Below, in pieces: positions 1 through 7,487 of a DNA stretch of 64,000 bases. The notes under the pieces are model-generated. The model was not told where the DNA came from and searched no databases. It worked only from the letters and a program-made list of their open reading frames with translations. Position 1 is the stretch's first letter. The number at the start of each line of letters is the position of its first letter. Source of the stretch: Paraburkholderia tuberum STM678 (GTDB lineage: Bacteria > Pseudomonadota > Gammaproteobacteria > Burkholderiales > Burkholderiaceae); contig NZ_CADFGP010000029.1 of NCBI RefSeq assembly GCF_902833905.1, positions 38,174-102,173 of the forward strand, in the 5' to 3' direction. Made by a program: the position numbers and the translations under genes.

Positions 1-24
1 GGAAGCCTCGACCCCGTGTCTTGC

Positions 25-48
25 ACAACCTGTTAGATAAGCAATCGC
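25..48 (+). repeat. Inverted-repeat motif, left copy
   Basis: CAACCTGTT-A-GATAAGCAAT core. It matches the reverse complement of 224-247 at 21 of 24 positions. If ppsA lies to the left, this copy has the same orientation relative to ppsA as the right copy has to ppsR, which would suit a shared operator or promoter element. Confidence 0.55.
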
Positions 49-223
49 CTGGACGGCGGAGACGCGTTGCGTTGCGTGGCGCGCCGGCCGTGGAGCACGA
101 GGCGGAGCACCGAAGAACGCGGTTGCGCGGACTTACCGCTCGATCTGTTGCGTTCAACGCATATTGACATTAGATAACGTGACGTTGAACGACCGTTCGC
201 GGCAAGTTAGCGGCCAATCGCCT

Positions 224-247
224 GCAATTGCTTATCCAACAGGTTGC
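224..247 (-). repeat. Inverted-repeat motif, right copy
   Basis: Right copy of the 24-base motif (GCAATTGCTTATCC then AACAGGTTGC on plus). It overlaps the -35 box of the candidate ppsR promoter, so a protein bound here could control ppsR. Confidence 0.55.
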
Positions 248-256
248 CGCTATTCT
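229..256 (+). promoter_or_regulatory. Candidate sigma-70 promoter for ppsR
   Basis: TTGCTT at 229-234 and TATTCT at 251-256, with a 16-base spacer. The leader would be about 190 bases. The -35 box lies inside the right copy of the inverted motif. This is consensus matching only. Confidence 0.35.
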
Positions 257-454
257 ACCGTGCCGACTCCTGAAATGTGGCAGTCGGTCGAGAATTGCGC
301 CTCGAGTCGCGCGCCGACCGAGCCAGCGGGCTTTTGCGGGACCGCCCGCGCGGGACACGAGCGTGGCGCGCCCGCCGCCGGGCGGTTTGATTCGAGCGCG
401 TTGTCGCGCTCGCGCTTTCCGGCTCATTTGCCTTTCACGTTCACAACTCCTCTG

Positions 455-1270
455 ATGCCGCCCACCGTATTCATCGTCTCAGACGGTACCGGGATTACTG
501 CCGAAACCTTCGCGCATTCGATCCTCTCCCAGTTCGACCAGAAATTCCGCCTGGTCCGCGTGCCATTCGTCGACTCGACCGAGAAGGCCTACGCAACGCT
601 CGAAAAGATCAACGAAGCGGTCGTGCAGGACGGCCGTCGACCGATCGTGTTCACCACGCTGGTCGATAGCTCGTCGAATCAGATCGTGAAGGGTTCGAAC
701 GCGCTCGTGCTCGACATGTTCCAGACCTTCGTCGAGCCGCTCGAGCAGGAACTGGAACTGAAGTCGAGCCACGCGATGGGGCGCGGCCACCAGAACGCGG
801 ACACCGAGGAGTACAAGAACCGGATCGAGGCGATCAATTTCTCGCTCGCGCACGACGACGGTCAATCGAATCGCAATCTCGCAGACGCCGACGTGATCCT
901 CGTCGGCGTGTCGCGCAGCGGCAAGACCCCGACGAGCCTTTACCTGGCGATGCAGTACGGCGTGAAAGCGGCGAACTATCCGCTGATTCCCGAAGATTTC
1001 GAACGCGGCAAGCTGCCGACGCCGCTACGCGAGCATCGACAGAAGATGTTCGGCTTGTCGATCGATCCGCAGCGGCTGTCGGAGATCCGTAACGAGCGGC
1101 GGCCGGGCAGCAAGTATGCGGCGCCGGAAAACTGCCGCTATGAGATCAACGAAGCCGAAACGATGATGCGGCGCGAGGGGATCAAGTGGCTGTCGTCGAC
1201 GCACAAGTCGATCGAGGAAATCGCGACGACGATCCTGCAGGAGATCAAGCTGGATCGGCCGTCGTATTGA
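455..1270 (+). CDS. ppsR: PEP synthase regulatory protein (bifunctional kinase/pyrophosphorylase)
   Basis: A 271-residue protein of the DUF299/PSRP family. The family carries out ADP-dependent phosphorylation and Pi-dependent dephosphorylation of PEP synthase, switching gluconeogenic PEP formation off and on. The start at 455 gives the family's usual N-terminus (MPPTVFIVSDGTG). The frame stays open upstream to 164, but that part is Arg/Ala/Pro-rich and unlike the family. A P-loop-like G-x-S-R-S-G-K-T motif sits near residues 151-158. No strong Shine-Dalgarno precedes the start. It stands alone and converges with the methyltransferase gene. Confidence 0.95.
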   Translation: MPPTVFIVSDGTGITAETFAHSILSQFDQKFRLVRVPFVDSTEKAYATLEKINEAVVQDGRRPIVFTTLVDSSSNQIVKGSNALVLDMFQTFVEPLEQELELKSSHAMGRGHQNADTEEYKNRIEAINFSLAHDDGQSNRNLADADVILVGVSRSGKTPTSLYLAMQYGVKAANYPLIPEDFERGKLPTPLREHRQKMFGLSIDPQRLSEIRNERRPGSKYAAPENCRYEINEAETMMRREGIKWLSSTHKSIEEIATTILQEIKLDRPSY

Positions 1271-1284
1271 GGGATGGCCGAGCA

Positions 1285-1335
1285 GGCGTTGCGTTGCCGG
1301 GCCAGAGCCCTCGCAACGCCACTTAAGTCTACTTT
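1285..1335. terminator. Hairpin between convergent genes
   Basis: GGCGTTGCG (1285-1293) pairs with CGCAACGCC (1312-1320) across an 18-base loop, and a short T run follows at 1331-1335. It lies between the stops of ppsR and the convergent methyltransferase gene, so it may serve both. The T tract is distant, so efficiency is doubtful. Confidence 0.3.
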
Positions 1336-2159
1336 TTGCGCCCGCGCTGCTGCCGGCACTGCTCGAACACGCAGACCGCCGCCGCGGCCGCCACGTTCAG
1401 CGACTCCATACCGCCGGGCTGCGGAATCGTCACCCGCAACGACACGGCATCGCGCCACGCCTGCGACACGCCTGCCCCTTCGTTGCCGAACACCCACGCG
1501 AGCGGCCTGCTCAGGTCGCTGTCATAGATCGCTTCGGCACCGTGCGAATCGGTGATGACGATCGGTACCGCGAGCCGTTCGATCAGCGCACGCGCTTCGA
1601 CATCCTCATGAATCTGCAACAGGAAGTGCGCGCCCATCCCCGAGCGCAGCACCTTCGACGACCACGCGTATGCGGTACCCGGCGCGCAGAACACGTGCTC
1701 GATACCCGCAGCCGCTGCGCTGCGCAGAATCGAGCCGACGTTGCCCGCGTCCTGCACGCCGTCGAGCACGAGACAGTTTTGCTCGACGCGCTCGGGCAGC
1801 GGTGCGTCGAGCTTCTCGACGAGCAGCAGAATCCCGACCCCATGCACGACATTCGACAACTGTCCGAACAACGCATCCGGCAGCGTCACGAGCCGATGCT
1901 CGTCGATGCGTGACACGATCGCCTGCGCTTCGTCGTGACGCAACGCGCCGTCGGTGACGACGCATAGCTCCGGCTGACCTGCGACGTCGAGATACGTGCT
2001 TGCGAGATGGAAGCCCTCGAGCAGCGCGTGGCCGCTGCGGCGCTGTTGATGCGTCGAGCCGGCCAGTGCCTTCAGGCGCTTGTAGAGCGGATTGTCCCGC
2101 GAGGTGATGGCTTTCACAGGCAGCGAAGGCGGTGAGAAGGGAAAAGGAATCAGCGGCAA
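1329..2159 (-). CDS. SpoU-family RNA 2'-O-methyltransferase (TrmH/RlmB type)
   Basis: A 276-residue SpoU/TrmH-class (SPOUT) methyltransferase, expected to methylate the 2'-O of a ribose in rRNA or tRNA using SAM through a C-terminal trefoil knot. All three SpoU motifs are visible: N-V-G-S-I-L-R-S near residue 140, F-G-N-E-G-A-G near 225, and I-P-x-P-G-G-M-E-S-L-N-V-A-A-A near 250. An N-terminal L30e-like substrate-binding region precedes them. It is the last gene of the long envelope/translation cluster, 50 bases after rnhB. The exact target nucleotide cannot be read from sequence. A start a few codons downstream is possible because the first about 14 residues are Pro-rich. Confidence 0.88.
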   Translation of the reverse strand: MPLIPFPFSPPSLPVKAITSRDNPLYKRLKALAGSTHQQRRSGHALLEGFHLASTYLDVAGQPELCVVTDGALRHDEAQAIVSRIDEHRLVTLPDALFGQLSNVVHGVGILLLVEKLDAPLPERVEQNCLVLDGVQDAGNVGSILRSAAAAGIEHVFCAPGTAYAWSSKVLRSGMGAHFLLQIHEDVEARALIERLAVPIVITDSHGAEAIYDSDLSRPLAWVFGNEGAGVSQAWRDAVSLRVTIPQPGGMESLNVAAAAAVCVFEQCRQQRGRKK

Positions 2160-2209
2160 TCAACGGCGCGCAAGCGCGGAGCGCGCTCGAGCCGCGCTGA
2201 TGGGGTCGG

Positions 2210-2959
2210 TCACGCGAAGCCGGCTTCGCCGAACGCATCGTCGTCGAGCAGCAGCGCGTCGGCCACGATGACGGCGTCCGCCGACGGCAACGGCACGCCA
2301 GTGCCGAACCTCAAATGCGCTTCGCGCACCGGCGCGAACGAGCGCCGATGATGCTCGCACGGCCCATGCTCGCGCAGCGCCGCGAGATGCTGCGGCGTGC
2401 CATAACCGGCATGCGCGTCGAAGCCGTACATCGGATACGCCTGGTGCAGTTCGACCAGCATGCGGTCGCGCGTGACCTTCGCGAGAATCGACGCCGCCGA
2501 GATGCTCTTCACGAGCGCGTCGCCGCCAATCACCGCCTCGCTACGGATGCTGAGCGTCGGGCAACGGTTGCCGTCGATCTTCACGAGCGTCGGCACGACC
2601 GACAGGCCCTCGACCGCGCGCTTCATCGCGAGCATGGTGGCGTGCAGGATGTTCAGCGAATCGATTTCCTCGACTGTCGCCGACGCGACGCAGTACGCGA
2701 GCGCACGCTCGACGATCTTGTCGTACAGCGCTTCGCGCTTGAGTGCGCTCAGCACCTTCGAATCGTCGAGGCCACGGATCATCGGTTTGGCGGGATCGAA
2801 AATCACCGCCGCCGCGACGACCGGACCGGCCAGCGGTCCGCGCCCTGCTTCGTCAACGCCGCAGACGATGTCGTCGGCGCTCTCGAAGTTCAGGCCGGCT
2901 TGCGCCACTACCCGAACGGTGGCCGCGATCTTCCGGCGAGGCGCGCCCGCGGCGGTCAT
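2210..2959 (-). CDS. rnhB: Ribonuclease HII
   Basis: A 249-residue RNase HII, which nicks RNA-DNA hybrids and removes misincorporated ribonucleotides. The catalytic D-E-A-G-R-G motif is at residues 36-41, a second acidic L-D-D-S-K near 65, and the S-I-x-A-A-S-I-L-A-K-V-x-R-D block in mid-protein. The ATG at 2959 overlaps the lpxB stop by four bases (ATGA), which fixes the start and implies translational coupling. The frame stays open upstream inside lpxB, but that is a shadow. A short acidic C-terminal tail follows the normal RNase HII core. Confidence 0.96.
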   Translation of the reverse strand: MTAAGAPRRKIAATVRVVAQAGLNFESADDIVCGVDEAGRGPLAGPVVAAAVIFDPAKPMIRGLDDSKVLSALKREALYDKIVERALAYCVASATVEEIDSLNILHATMLAMKRAVEGLSVVPTLVKIDGNRCPTLSIRSEAVIGGDALVKSISAASILAKVTRDRMLVELHQAYPMYGFDAHAGYGTPQHLAALREHGPCEHHRRSFAPVREAHLRFGTGVPLPSADAVIVADALLLDDDAFGEAGFA

Positions 2960-4125
2960 GGCCGCCCCGCCCGCTGCTCGACAACGCTCGCCACGACTTC
3001 GGCCGCGCGCTGCGCGGTGTTCTGCTTCAGCACGTGATGCATCTCCGTGAAGATTTCCTTCAGCGTGCGCCGGTTCGCCTCGTCGCGCAACTGCTTCAGC
3101 GTCGCCTCGGCGAGCGCCTGCGGCGTCGCGAAGTGCTGCAGGATCTCCGGCACCACGAAACGCCCGGCCAGGATGTTCGGCAGGCCGACGTACGGCAGAT
3201 AGCCCTGGCGGCGCATGATCTGGCCGGTCAGCCAGGGCACCTTGTACGAAATCACCATCGGCTTTTTCAGCAGCGCGGCTTCGAGCGTGACGGTGCCGCT
3301 CTTCACGAGAATCGCGTCGGCGGCGGTCATCGCGAGTTGCGACTGGCCTTCGGTGATGGTCAGCACGAGGCCCGGATGCGCATCGACGAGCGGCTGCAGC
3401 AGCGCACGCAACGCGGGCGTCGCCGCCGGCATCACGAAGCGCACGCTGGGCTCCTGGTGCTGCATCATCTCCATCGCCGCGAAGAACGTCGGGCCGATCA
3501 GGTCGATCTCGGAGCGCCGGCTGCCCGGCAGCACCGCGATCACCGGCCCGCTTTCCGCGAGACCGAGTGCGCGGCGCGCACCGAGGGTGTCGGGTTCGAG
3601 CGGGATCTGATCGGCCAGCGGATGCCCGACGTACGACGCCGCGACACCCGCCTTTTCGAGCAGCGCGGTTTCGAACGGGAACACGCACAGCATGTGGTCG
3701 ACGGCCTTGGCGATCTTCTTGATGCGCCCACCACGCCACGCCCAGATGGACGGGCAGACGAAGTGCACGGTCGGAATGCCGGCGTCGCGCAGTGCGTGCT
3801 CGAGCCCGAAATTGAAGTCGGGCGCGTCGACGCCGACGAACACGGACGGCGGTTCGGCGAGCAACTGACGCTTGAGCTCGTTGCGGATACCGAGGATTTC
3901 AGGAATGTGCCGCAATGCTTCGACATAGCCGCGCACCGTCAGCTTTTCCATCGGCCAGTGGGCGTCGAAGCCCGCGGCGATCATGCGCGGACCGCCGATG
4001 CCGTAGTACTGCGTGGCGGCCGGCAACCGGCTGCCGAGGCCGTCGAGCAGCGACGCGGCGAGCAGGTCGCCGGACGGCTCGCCGGCCACCATCGCGACGC
4101 GCAGCGGACTGGGTTGCAACGTCAT
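2956..4125 (-). CDS. lpxB: Lipid-A-disaccharide synthase
   Basis: A 389-residue GT19-family glycosyltransferase. It joins UDP-2,3-diacylglucosamine and lipid X to form the beta-1,6 disaccharide of lipid A at the inner membrane. It has the family opening (V-A-G-E-P-S-G-D), the G-x-G-G-P-x-M block and the C-terminal nucleotide-binding half with S-G-T-V-T-L-E. The length is normal. It starts three bases after the lpxA stop and overlaps rnhB, so lpxA-lpxB-rnhB form a tight transcriptional unit. Confidence 0.97.
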   Translation of the reverse strand: MTLQPSPLRVAMVAGEPSGDLLAASLLDGLGSRLPAATQYYGIGGPRMIAAGFDAHWPMEKLTVRGYVEALRHIPEILGIRNELKRQLLAEPPSVFVGVDAPDFNFGLEHALRDAGIPTVHFVCPSIWAWRGGRIKKIAKAVDHMLCVFPFETALLEKAGVAASYVGHPLADQIPLEPDTLGARRALGLAESGPVIAVLPGSRRSEIDLIGPTFFAAMEMMQHQEPSVRFVMPAATPALRALLQPLVDAHPGLVLTITEGQSQLAMTAADAILVKSGTVTLEAALLKKPMVISYKVPWLTGQIMRRQGYLPYVGLPNILAGRFVVPEILQHFATPQALAEATLKQLRDEANRRTLKEIFTEMHHVLKQNTAQRAAEVVASVVEQRAGRP

Positions 4126-4128
4126 CGG

Positions 4129-4917
4129 TTAGCGGATGATGCCGCGCTGCGACGCTTCGACGAACGCGAGCAGCGTCTGCACCGGGGTGTCGCCGTCACC
4201 GCCGGCCGAACCGAGTTCCTTCAGTCGCACCTTCGCTTCTTCGAGCGACAGGCCGTTCTTGTACAGCACGCGATACGCGGTGCGCAGCACCGAGATCGCG
4301 TCGGCCGAGAAGCCGCGGCGGCGCAGCCCTTCGACGTTGATGCCGTGCGGCTCGGCCTTGTTGCCCGCGGCGATCACGTACGGCGGCACGTCCTGCACGA
4401 GCGCCGAGGCGCCGCCGAGCATCGAATGCGCACCGATGCGCACGAACTGATGCACGCCCGACATGCCGCCGATGATCGCGTAGTCGCCGATCGTCACGTG
4501 ACCGGCCATCTGCGCGTTGCTCGACAGGATCACGTTGTTGCCGACGTGGCAGTCGTGACCGATGTGCACGTAGGCCATGATCCAGTTGTCGTCGCCGAGC
4601 GTGGTGACGCCCGCGTCCTGCACCGTGCCGGTGTGGATCGTCGTGAACTCGCGGATCATGTTGCGGTTGCCGATCACGAGCCTGGTCGGCTCGTCCTGGT
4701 ACTTCATGTCCTGCGGACGCCCGCCGACCGATGCGTAATGGCCGATGCGGTTGTCTTCGCCGAGCGTGGTATAGCCTTCGATCACGCTGTGCGAGCCGAC
4801 CGTGCTGCGCGCACCGATCGTCACGTGTGCGCCGATCACCGCATAGGGCCCGACTTCGACGGATTCGTCCAGCTGCGCGCCCGCTTCGATGATCGCGGTG
4901 GGATGGATCCTGCTCAT
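4129..4917 (-). CDS. lpxA: UDP-N-acetylglucosamine acyltransferase
   Basis: A 262-residue left-handed beta-helix acyltransferase. It transfers 3-hydroxyacyl from ACP to UDP-GlcNAc in the first step of lipid A synthesis. Hexapeptide repeats (I-G-x-x-x-x-I/V) run from the N-terminus to about residue 190. The catalytic His region is seen as G-H-D-C-H-V-G, followed by the G-M-S-G-V-H-Q-F block typical of LpxA. The C-terminal part is helical. The start codon ATG at 4917 leads straight into the helix repeats (I-H-P-T-A). It lies between fabZ and lpxB. Confidence 0.97.
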   Translation of the reverse strand: MSRIHPTAIIEAGAQLDESVEVGPYAVIGAHVTIGARSTVGSHSVIEGYTTLGEDNRIGHYASVGGRPQDMKYQDEPTRLVIGNRNMIREFTTIHTGTVQDAGVTTLGDDNWIMAYVHIGHDCHVGNNVILSSNAQMAGHVTIGDYAIIGGMSGVHQFVRIGAHSMLGGASALVQDVPPYVIAAGNKAEPHGINVEGLRRRGFSADAISVLRTAYRVLYKNGLSLEEAKVRLKELGSAGGDGDTPVQTLLAFVEASQRGIIR

Positions 4918-5017
4918 GCGTCCTCGCTTCTGATTCTGTTGCGTTGTGTGGATGGCCTTGCCGTCAGGGCCGCCGCGCGCGTGCCTTGCCGCGCCGCGAC
5001 CTGCCCCGACGCGGGCT

Positions 5018-5482
5018 TTACGCGTCGTTGTCCGTGTGGCGCACCGCGCACATCAGATCGGCTTCCGCCGCGACGACGCCATCCACTTCGGCGCGCGCCT
5101 TGAACTTCCAGATGCCGCGCATGTGACGCTCGAACGTGCAGTTCAGGATCAGCTGATCGCCCGGTTCCACCACGCGCTTGAAGCGCGCGTTGTCGATGCC
5201 GACGAACAGGTACAGCGTGTTCGACGGATCGCTCGGCTCTTCCGAGAACGTCAGCAGCGCTGCGGTCTGCGCGAGGGCTTCGAGGATCAGCACGCCTGGC
5301 ATCACCGGCCGCGTCGGGAAATGTCCCTGGAAATACGGCTCATTGATCGACACGTTCTTCAACGCTTTGATGCTCTTGTGCGGTTCGAGTTCGAGCACCC
5401 GGTCGACCAGCAGGATCGGATAACGATGCGGCAGCAGCGTGAGAATCTTATGAATGTCGAGATTGATTTTTTCGGTGCTCAT
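5018..5482 (-). CDS. fabZ: 3-hydroxyacyl-ACP dehydratase
   Basis: A 154-residue hot-dog-fold dehydratase of type II fatty acid synthesis, acting on 3-hydroxyacyl-ACP. The catalytic G-H-F-P-x-R-P-V-M-P-G-V segment and the downstream E-A-L-A-Q are present. The start at 5482 gives MSTEKINLDIHKIL, matching the family. The frame continues 36 codons upstream with a Pro/Arg-rich stretch that I reject. Neighbours lpxD and lpxA share the 3-hydroxyacyl-ACP pool, which explains the conserved clustering. Confidence 0.97.
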   Translation of the reverse strand: MSTEKINLDIHKILTLLPHRYPILLVDRVLELEPHKSIKALKNVSINEPYFQGHFPTRPVMPGVLILEALAQTAALLTFSEEPSDPSNTLYLFVGIDNARFKRVVEPGDQLILNCTFERHMRGIWKFKARAEVDGVVAAEADLMCAVRHTDNDA

Positions 5483-5668
5483 GGTGTTTCTGCTCACGCA
5501 TTGACTGCGCGATGATGACTGCGGATGCTGGGTGCAGGTGGGTTGAAAACGCGCACGACCGGCGCCTCTGATGACCGGTGGTCGTGCCACCCGGTCACGG
5601 CCACCGGCTTTGCTTCATGATGCTCGACCACTATTTTACGCGGTGCGGATGGGTCGCCGGGATAACTG

Positions 5669-6781
5669 TCAGATCTTGTTGCCTGCGGGTTGACCTGCGG
5701 CGCCGTCAGTGGCATTGCCGGCTTTGTCGACGGTGGCGTTCTCCAGCGCTTTGATGCGATCGCGAAGCTTGTCGATATTGCGCAGCAGCGCGGCGCTTTT
5801 GTTCCAGTCCGCGTGGTTCACGGCCGGGAACGCGCTCGTGTACATGCCGGGCTTCAGCAGCGACTTCGACACGCCCGACTTTGCGGTGACGATCACGTAA
5901 TCGGCGAGCGTCACGTGTCCGGCAATGCCGACCGCGCCGCCGATCATGCAATGACGGCCGATGGTCGTGCTGCCCGCGATGCCCGCGCAGCCCGCGATCA
6001 CCGTGTAGGCGCCGACCTTGCAGTTGTGGCCGATCTGCACGAGGTTGTCGATCTTCACGCACTCCTCGATGATCGTGTCGGCCATCGCGCCGCGGTCGAT
6101 CGTGGTGTTCGCGCCGATTTCGACGTCGTTCGCGATCGACACGCCGCCGACCTGCGGAATCTTGACCCAACTGCCGGTGCGTGCGTCGCCCTCGCCGACG
6201 AAGTCGGGCGCGAAGCCGAAGCCGTCCGAGCCGATCACCGCGCCCGCGTGGACGATCACGCGCTCGCCGAGCTTGCAGCCGTGGTACACGGTCACGTTCG
6301 GATACAGATGTGAGTTCGCCCCGACGCGGGTGCCGCGGCCGATTACGACGTTGGCGTCGAGCCGCGCGTGCTCGCCGATCACTGCGCCCGCTTCCACGGT
6401 GACACGCGGACCGATCACCGCGCTCGCGGCGACCTGGGCGGAAGGATCGATGGTTGCGCTCGGATGCACGCCGGGGACTGCCCTCGGCGCGGCCAGGTCG
6501 ATGAAGGTTTGCGCGATGCGCGCAAAGTAAGCGTAGGGATTCGGCGTGACGATGAAGTTTCGAGCTTCGCGCGAGGCGAGCTTCGCAAGGTCGCCGGCAT
6601 TGATCAGCACTGCGCCGGCGCGGGTCGTTTCGACCTGCGACAGATACTTAGGATTGGCGAGGAACGCCAACTGGTCCGGGCCGGCCTGGTCGAGCGGCGC
6701 AAGACTGCTCACGCGCTGCGCCCCGTTACCGACTACTTCACCGCCGAACCGCTGGACGATGTCCTCGAGCGTAAATGCCAT
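5669..6781 (-). CDS. lpxD: UDP-3-O-(3-hydroxyacyl)glucosamine N-acyltransferase
   Basis: A 370-residue LpxD, the third lipid A enzyme, adding the N-linked 3-hydroxyacyl chain from ACP. An N-terminal uridine-binding domain (about 1-100) precedes a left-handed beta-helix of hexapeptide repeats. The catalytic His is seen in I-G-H-N-C-K-V-G. The C-terminal end has a helix followed by a low-complexity Ala/Gly/Asp tail. The start at 6781 (MAFTLEDIVQRFGG) is chosen by family match; the open frame extends 30 codons upstream towards skp. It lies about 95 bases after skp. Confidence 0.96.
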   Translation of the reverse strand: MAFTLEDIVQRFGGEVVGNGAQRVSSLAPLDQAGPDQLAFLANPKYLSQVETTRAGAVLINAGDLAKLASREARNFIVTPNPYAYFARIAQTFIDLAAPRAVPGVHPSATIDPSAQVAASAVIGPRVTVEAGAVIGEHARLDANVVIGRGTRVGANSHLYPNVTVYHGCKLGERVIVHAGAVIGSDGFGFAPDFVGEGDARTGSWVKIPQVGGVSIANDVEIGANTTIDRGAMADTIIEECVKIDNLVQIGHNCKVGAYTVIAGCAGIAGSTTIGRHCMIGGAVGIAGHVTLADYVIVTAKSGVSKSLLKPGMYTSAFPAVNHADWNKSAALLRNIDKLRDRIKALENATVDKAGNATDGAAGQPAGNKI

Positions 6782-6876
6782 GCCTATCCTGTCTCCAACC
6801 TGTTCAATCATTGCGAGGGGCGCGCGCCGAGGCGTGCGGGGCGACCGTGCGCCGCCCTCAGTCGCCCTCATTGCCC

Positions 6877-7404
6877 TTAGTTGCCCGATGCCGCAAGTGC
6901 CTTCAGCACCTGGTCGGTGATATCGATGCGCGGGCTCACGTACACCGCTTCCTGGACGATCAGATCGTAGTGCTGCGTTTCGGCGATCTGCTTGATGACC
7001 TTGTTCGCGCGATCGAGCACCGCCGCGAGTTCCTCGTTGCGGCGCTGGTTCAGGTCTTCGCGGAACTCACGCTGCTTGCGTTGGAAGTCCGAGTCGAGCT
7101 GCGACAGGTCGCGCTGCTTTTGCGCGCGATCGGTCGCCGACATTGTCGCGCCATTCTTGTCGAGTGCATCGGACATCGACTTGAGCTTTTGCGCCATGTC
7201 GGCGAGATCCTTGTCCCGCTTCGCGAATTCGGCCTCGAGCTTCAGCTGCGCGGCTTTCGCCGCCGCCGATTCGCGCAGGATGCGGTCGGAATTCACCGCG
7301 GCGATCCTCGCCTCCTGCGCGTGCGCCATGCCGACCCCGAGGGTCATTGCCAGCGCCAATGCGCACGCTACACGTTTCGAAAACATACCGGTTAGCAAAG
7401 TCAT
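6877..7404 (-). CDS. skp: Periplasmic chaperone Skp/OmpH family
   Basis: A 175-residue OmpH/Skp-like chaperone that escorts unfolded outer-membrane proteins to BamA. A signal peptide is visible: basic start, hydrophobic core, then A-H-A-Q near residue 35. The rest is the charged coiled-coil tentacle region (many K, E, Q, R heptads) and a C-terminal beta-core segment. GAGAGG lies directly before the ATG at 7404. An in-frame ATG six codons on (7386) is an alternative start with better ribosome-binding spacing. It lies immediately downstream of bamA, as in other proteobacteria. Confidence 0.93.
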   Translation of the reverse strand: MTLLTGMFSKRVACALALAMTLGVGMAHAQEARIAAVNSDRILRESAAAKAAQLKLEAEFAKRDKDLADMAQKLKSMSDALDKNGATMSATDRAQKQRDLSQLDSDFQRKQREFREDLNQRRNEELAAVLDRANKVIKQIAETQHYDLIVQEAVYVSPRIDITDQVLKALAASGN

Positions 7405-7487
7405 CCTCTCGATACTGTAGTTTGGCCGGGTCCGCCGCCGCAGCCGGCCGCCGGCAACGCCGGCCGCCGGGAACACCCGCCGCCCGA

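Larger units (their letters stand above)
1..454. promoter_or_regulatory. Intergenic regulatory region upstream of ppsR
   Basis: No convincing gene lies in these 454 bases. The region ends at the ppsR start. In Burkholderiales the divergent neighbour of ppsR is usually ppsA (PEP synthase), which would lie to the left of the window on the minus strand; that is an inference from known gene order. The stretch holds a 24-base motif present twice in inverted orientation (25-48 and 224-247), a 9-base inverted repeat (151-159 and 183-191) and a candidate promoter. Short open frames here overlap each other and look like chance. Confidence 0.6.

Noticed and set aside
2960..3739. N-terminal extension of rnhB (509 residues in total)
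   Set aside because: It overlaps lpxB in another frame. The ATGA overlap at 2956-2959 fixes the true start.
2743..5103. A 786-residue open frame on plus, opposite lpxB and lpxA
   Set aside because: Antisense shadow spanning two real genes; His/Arg/Asp-rich with no family features.
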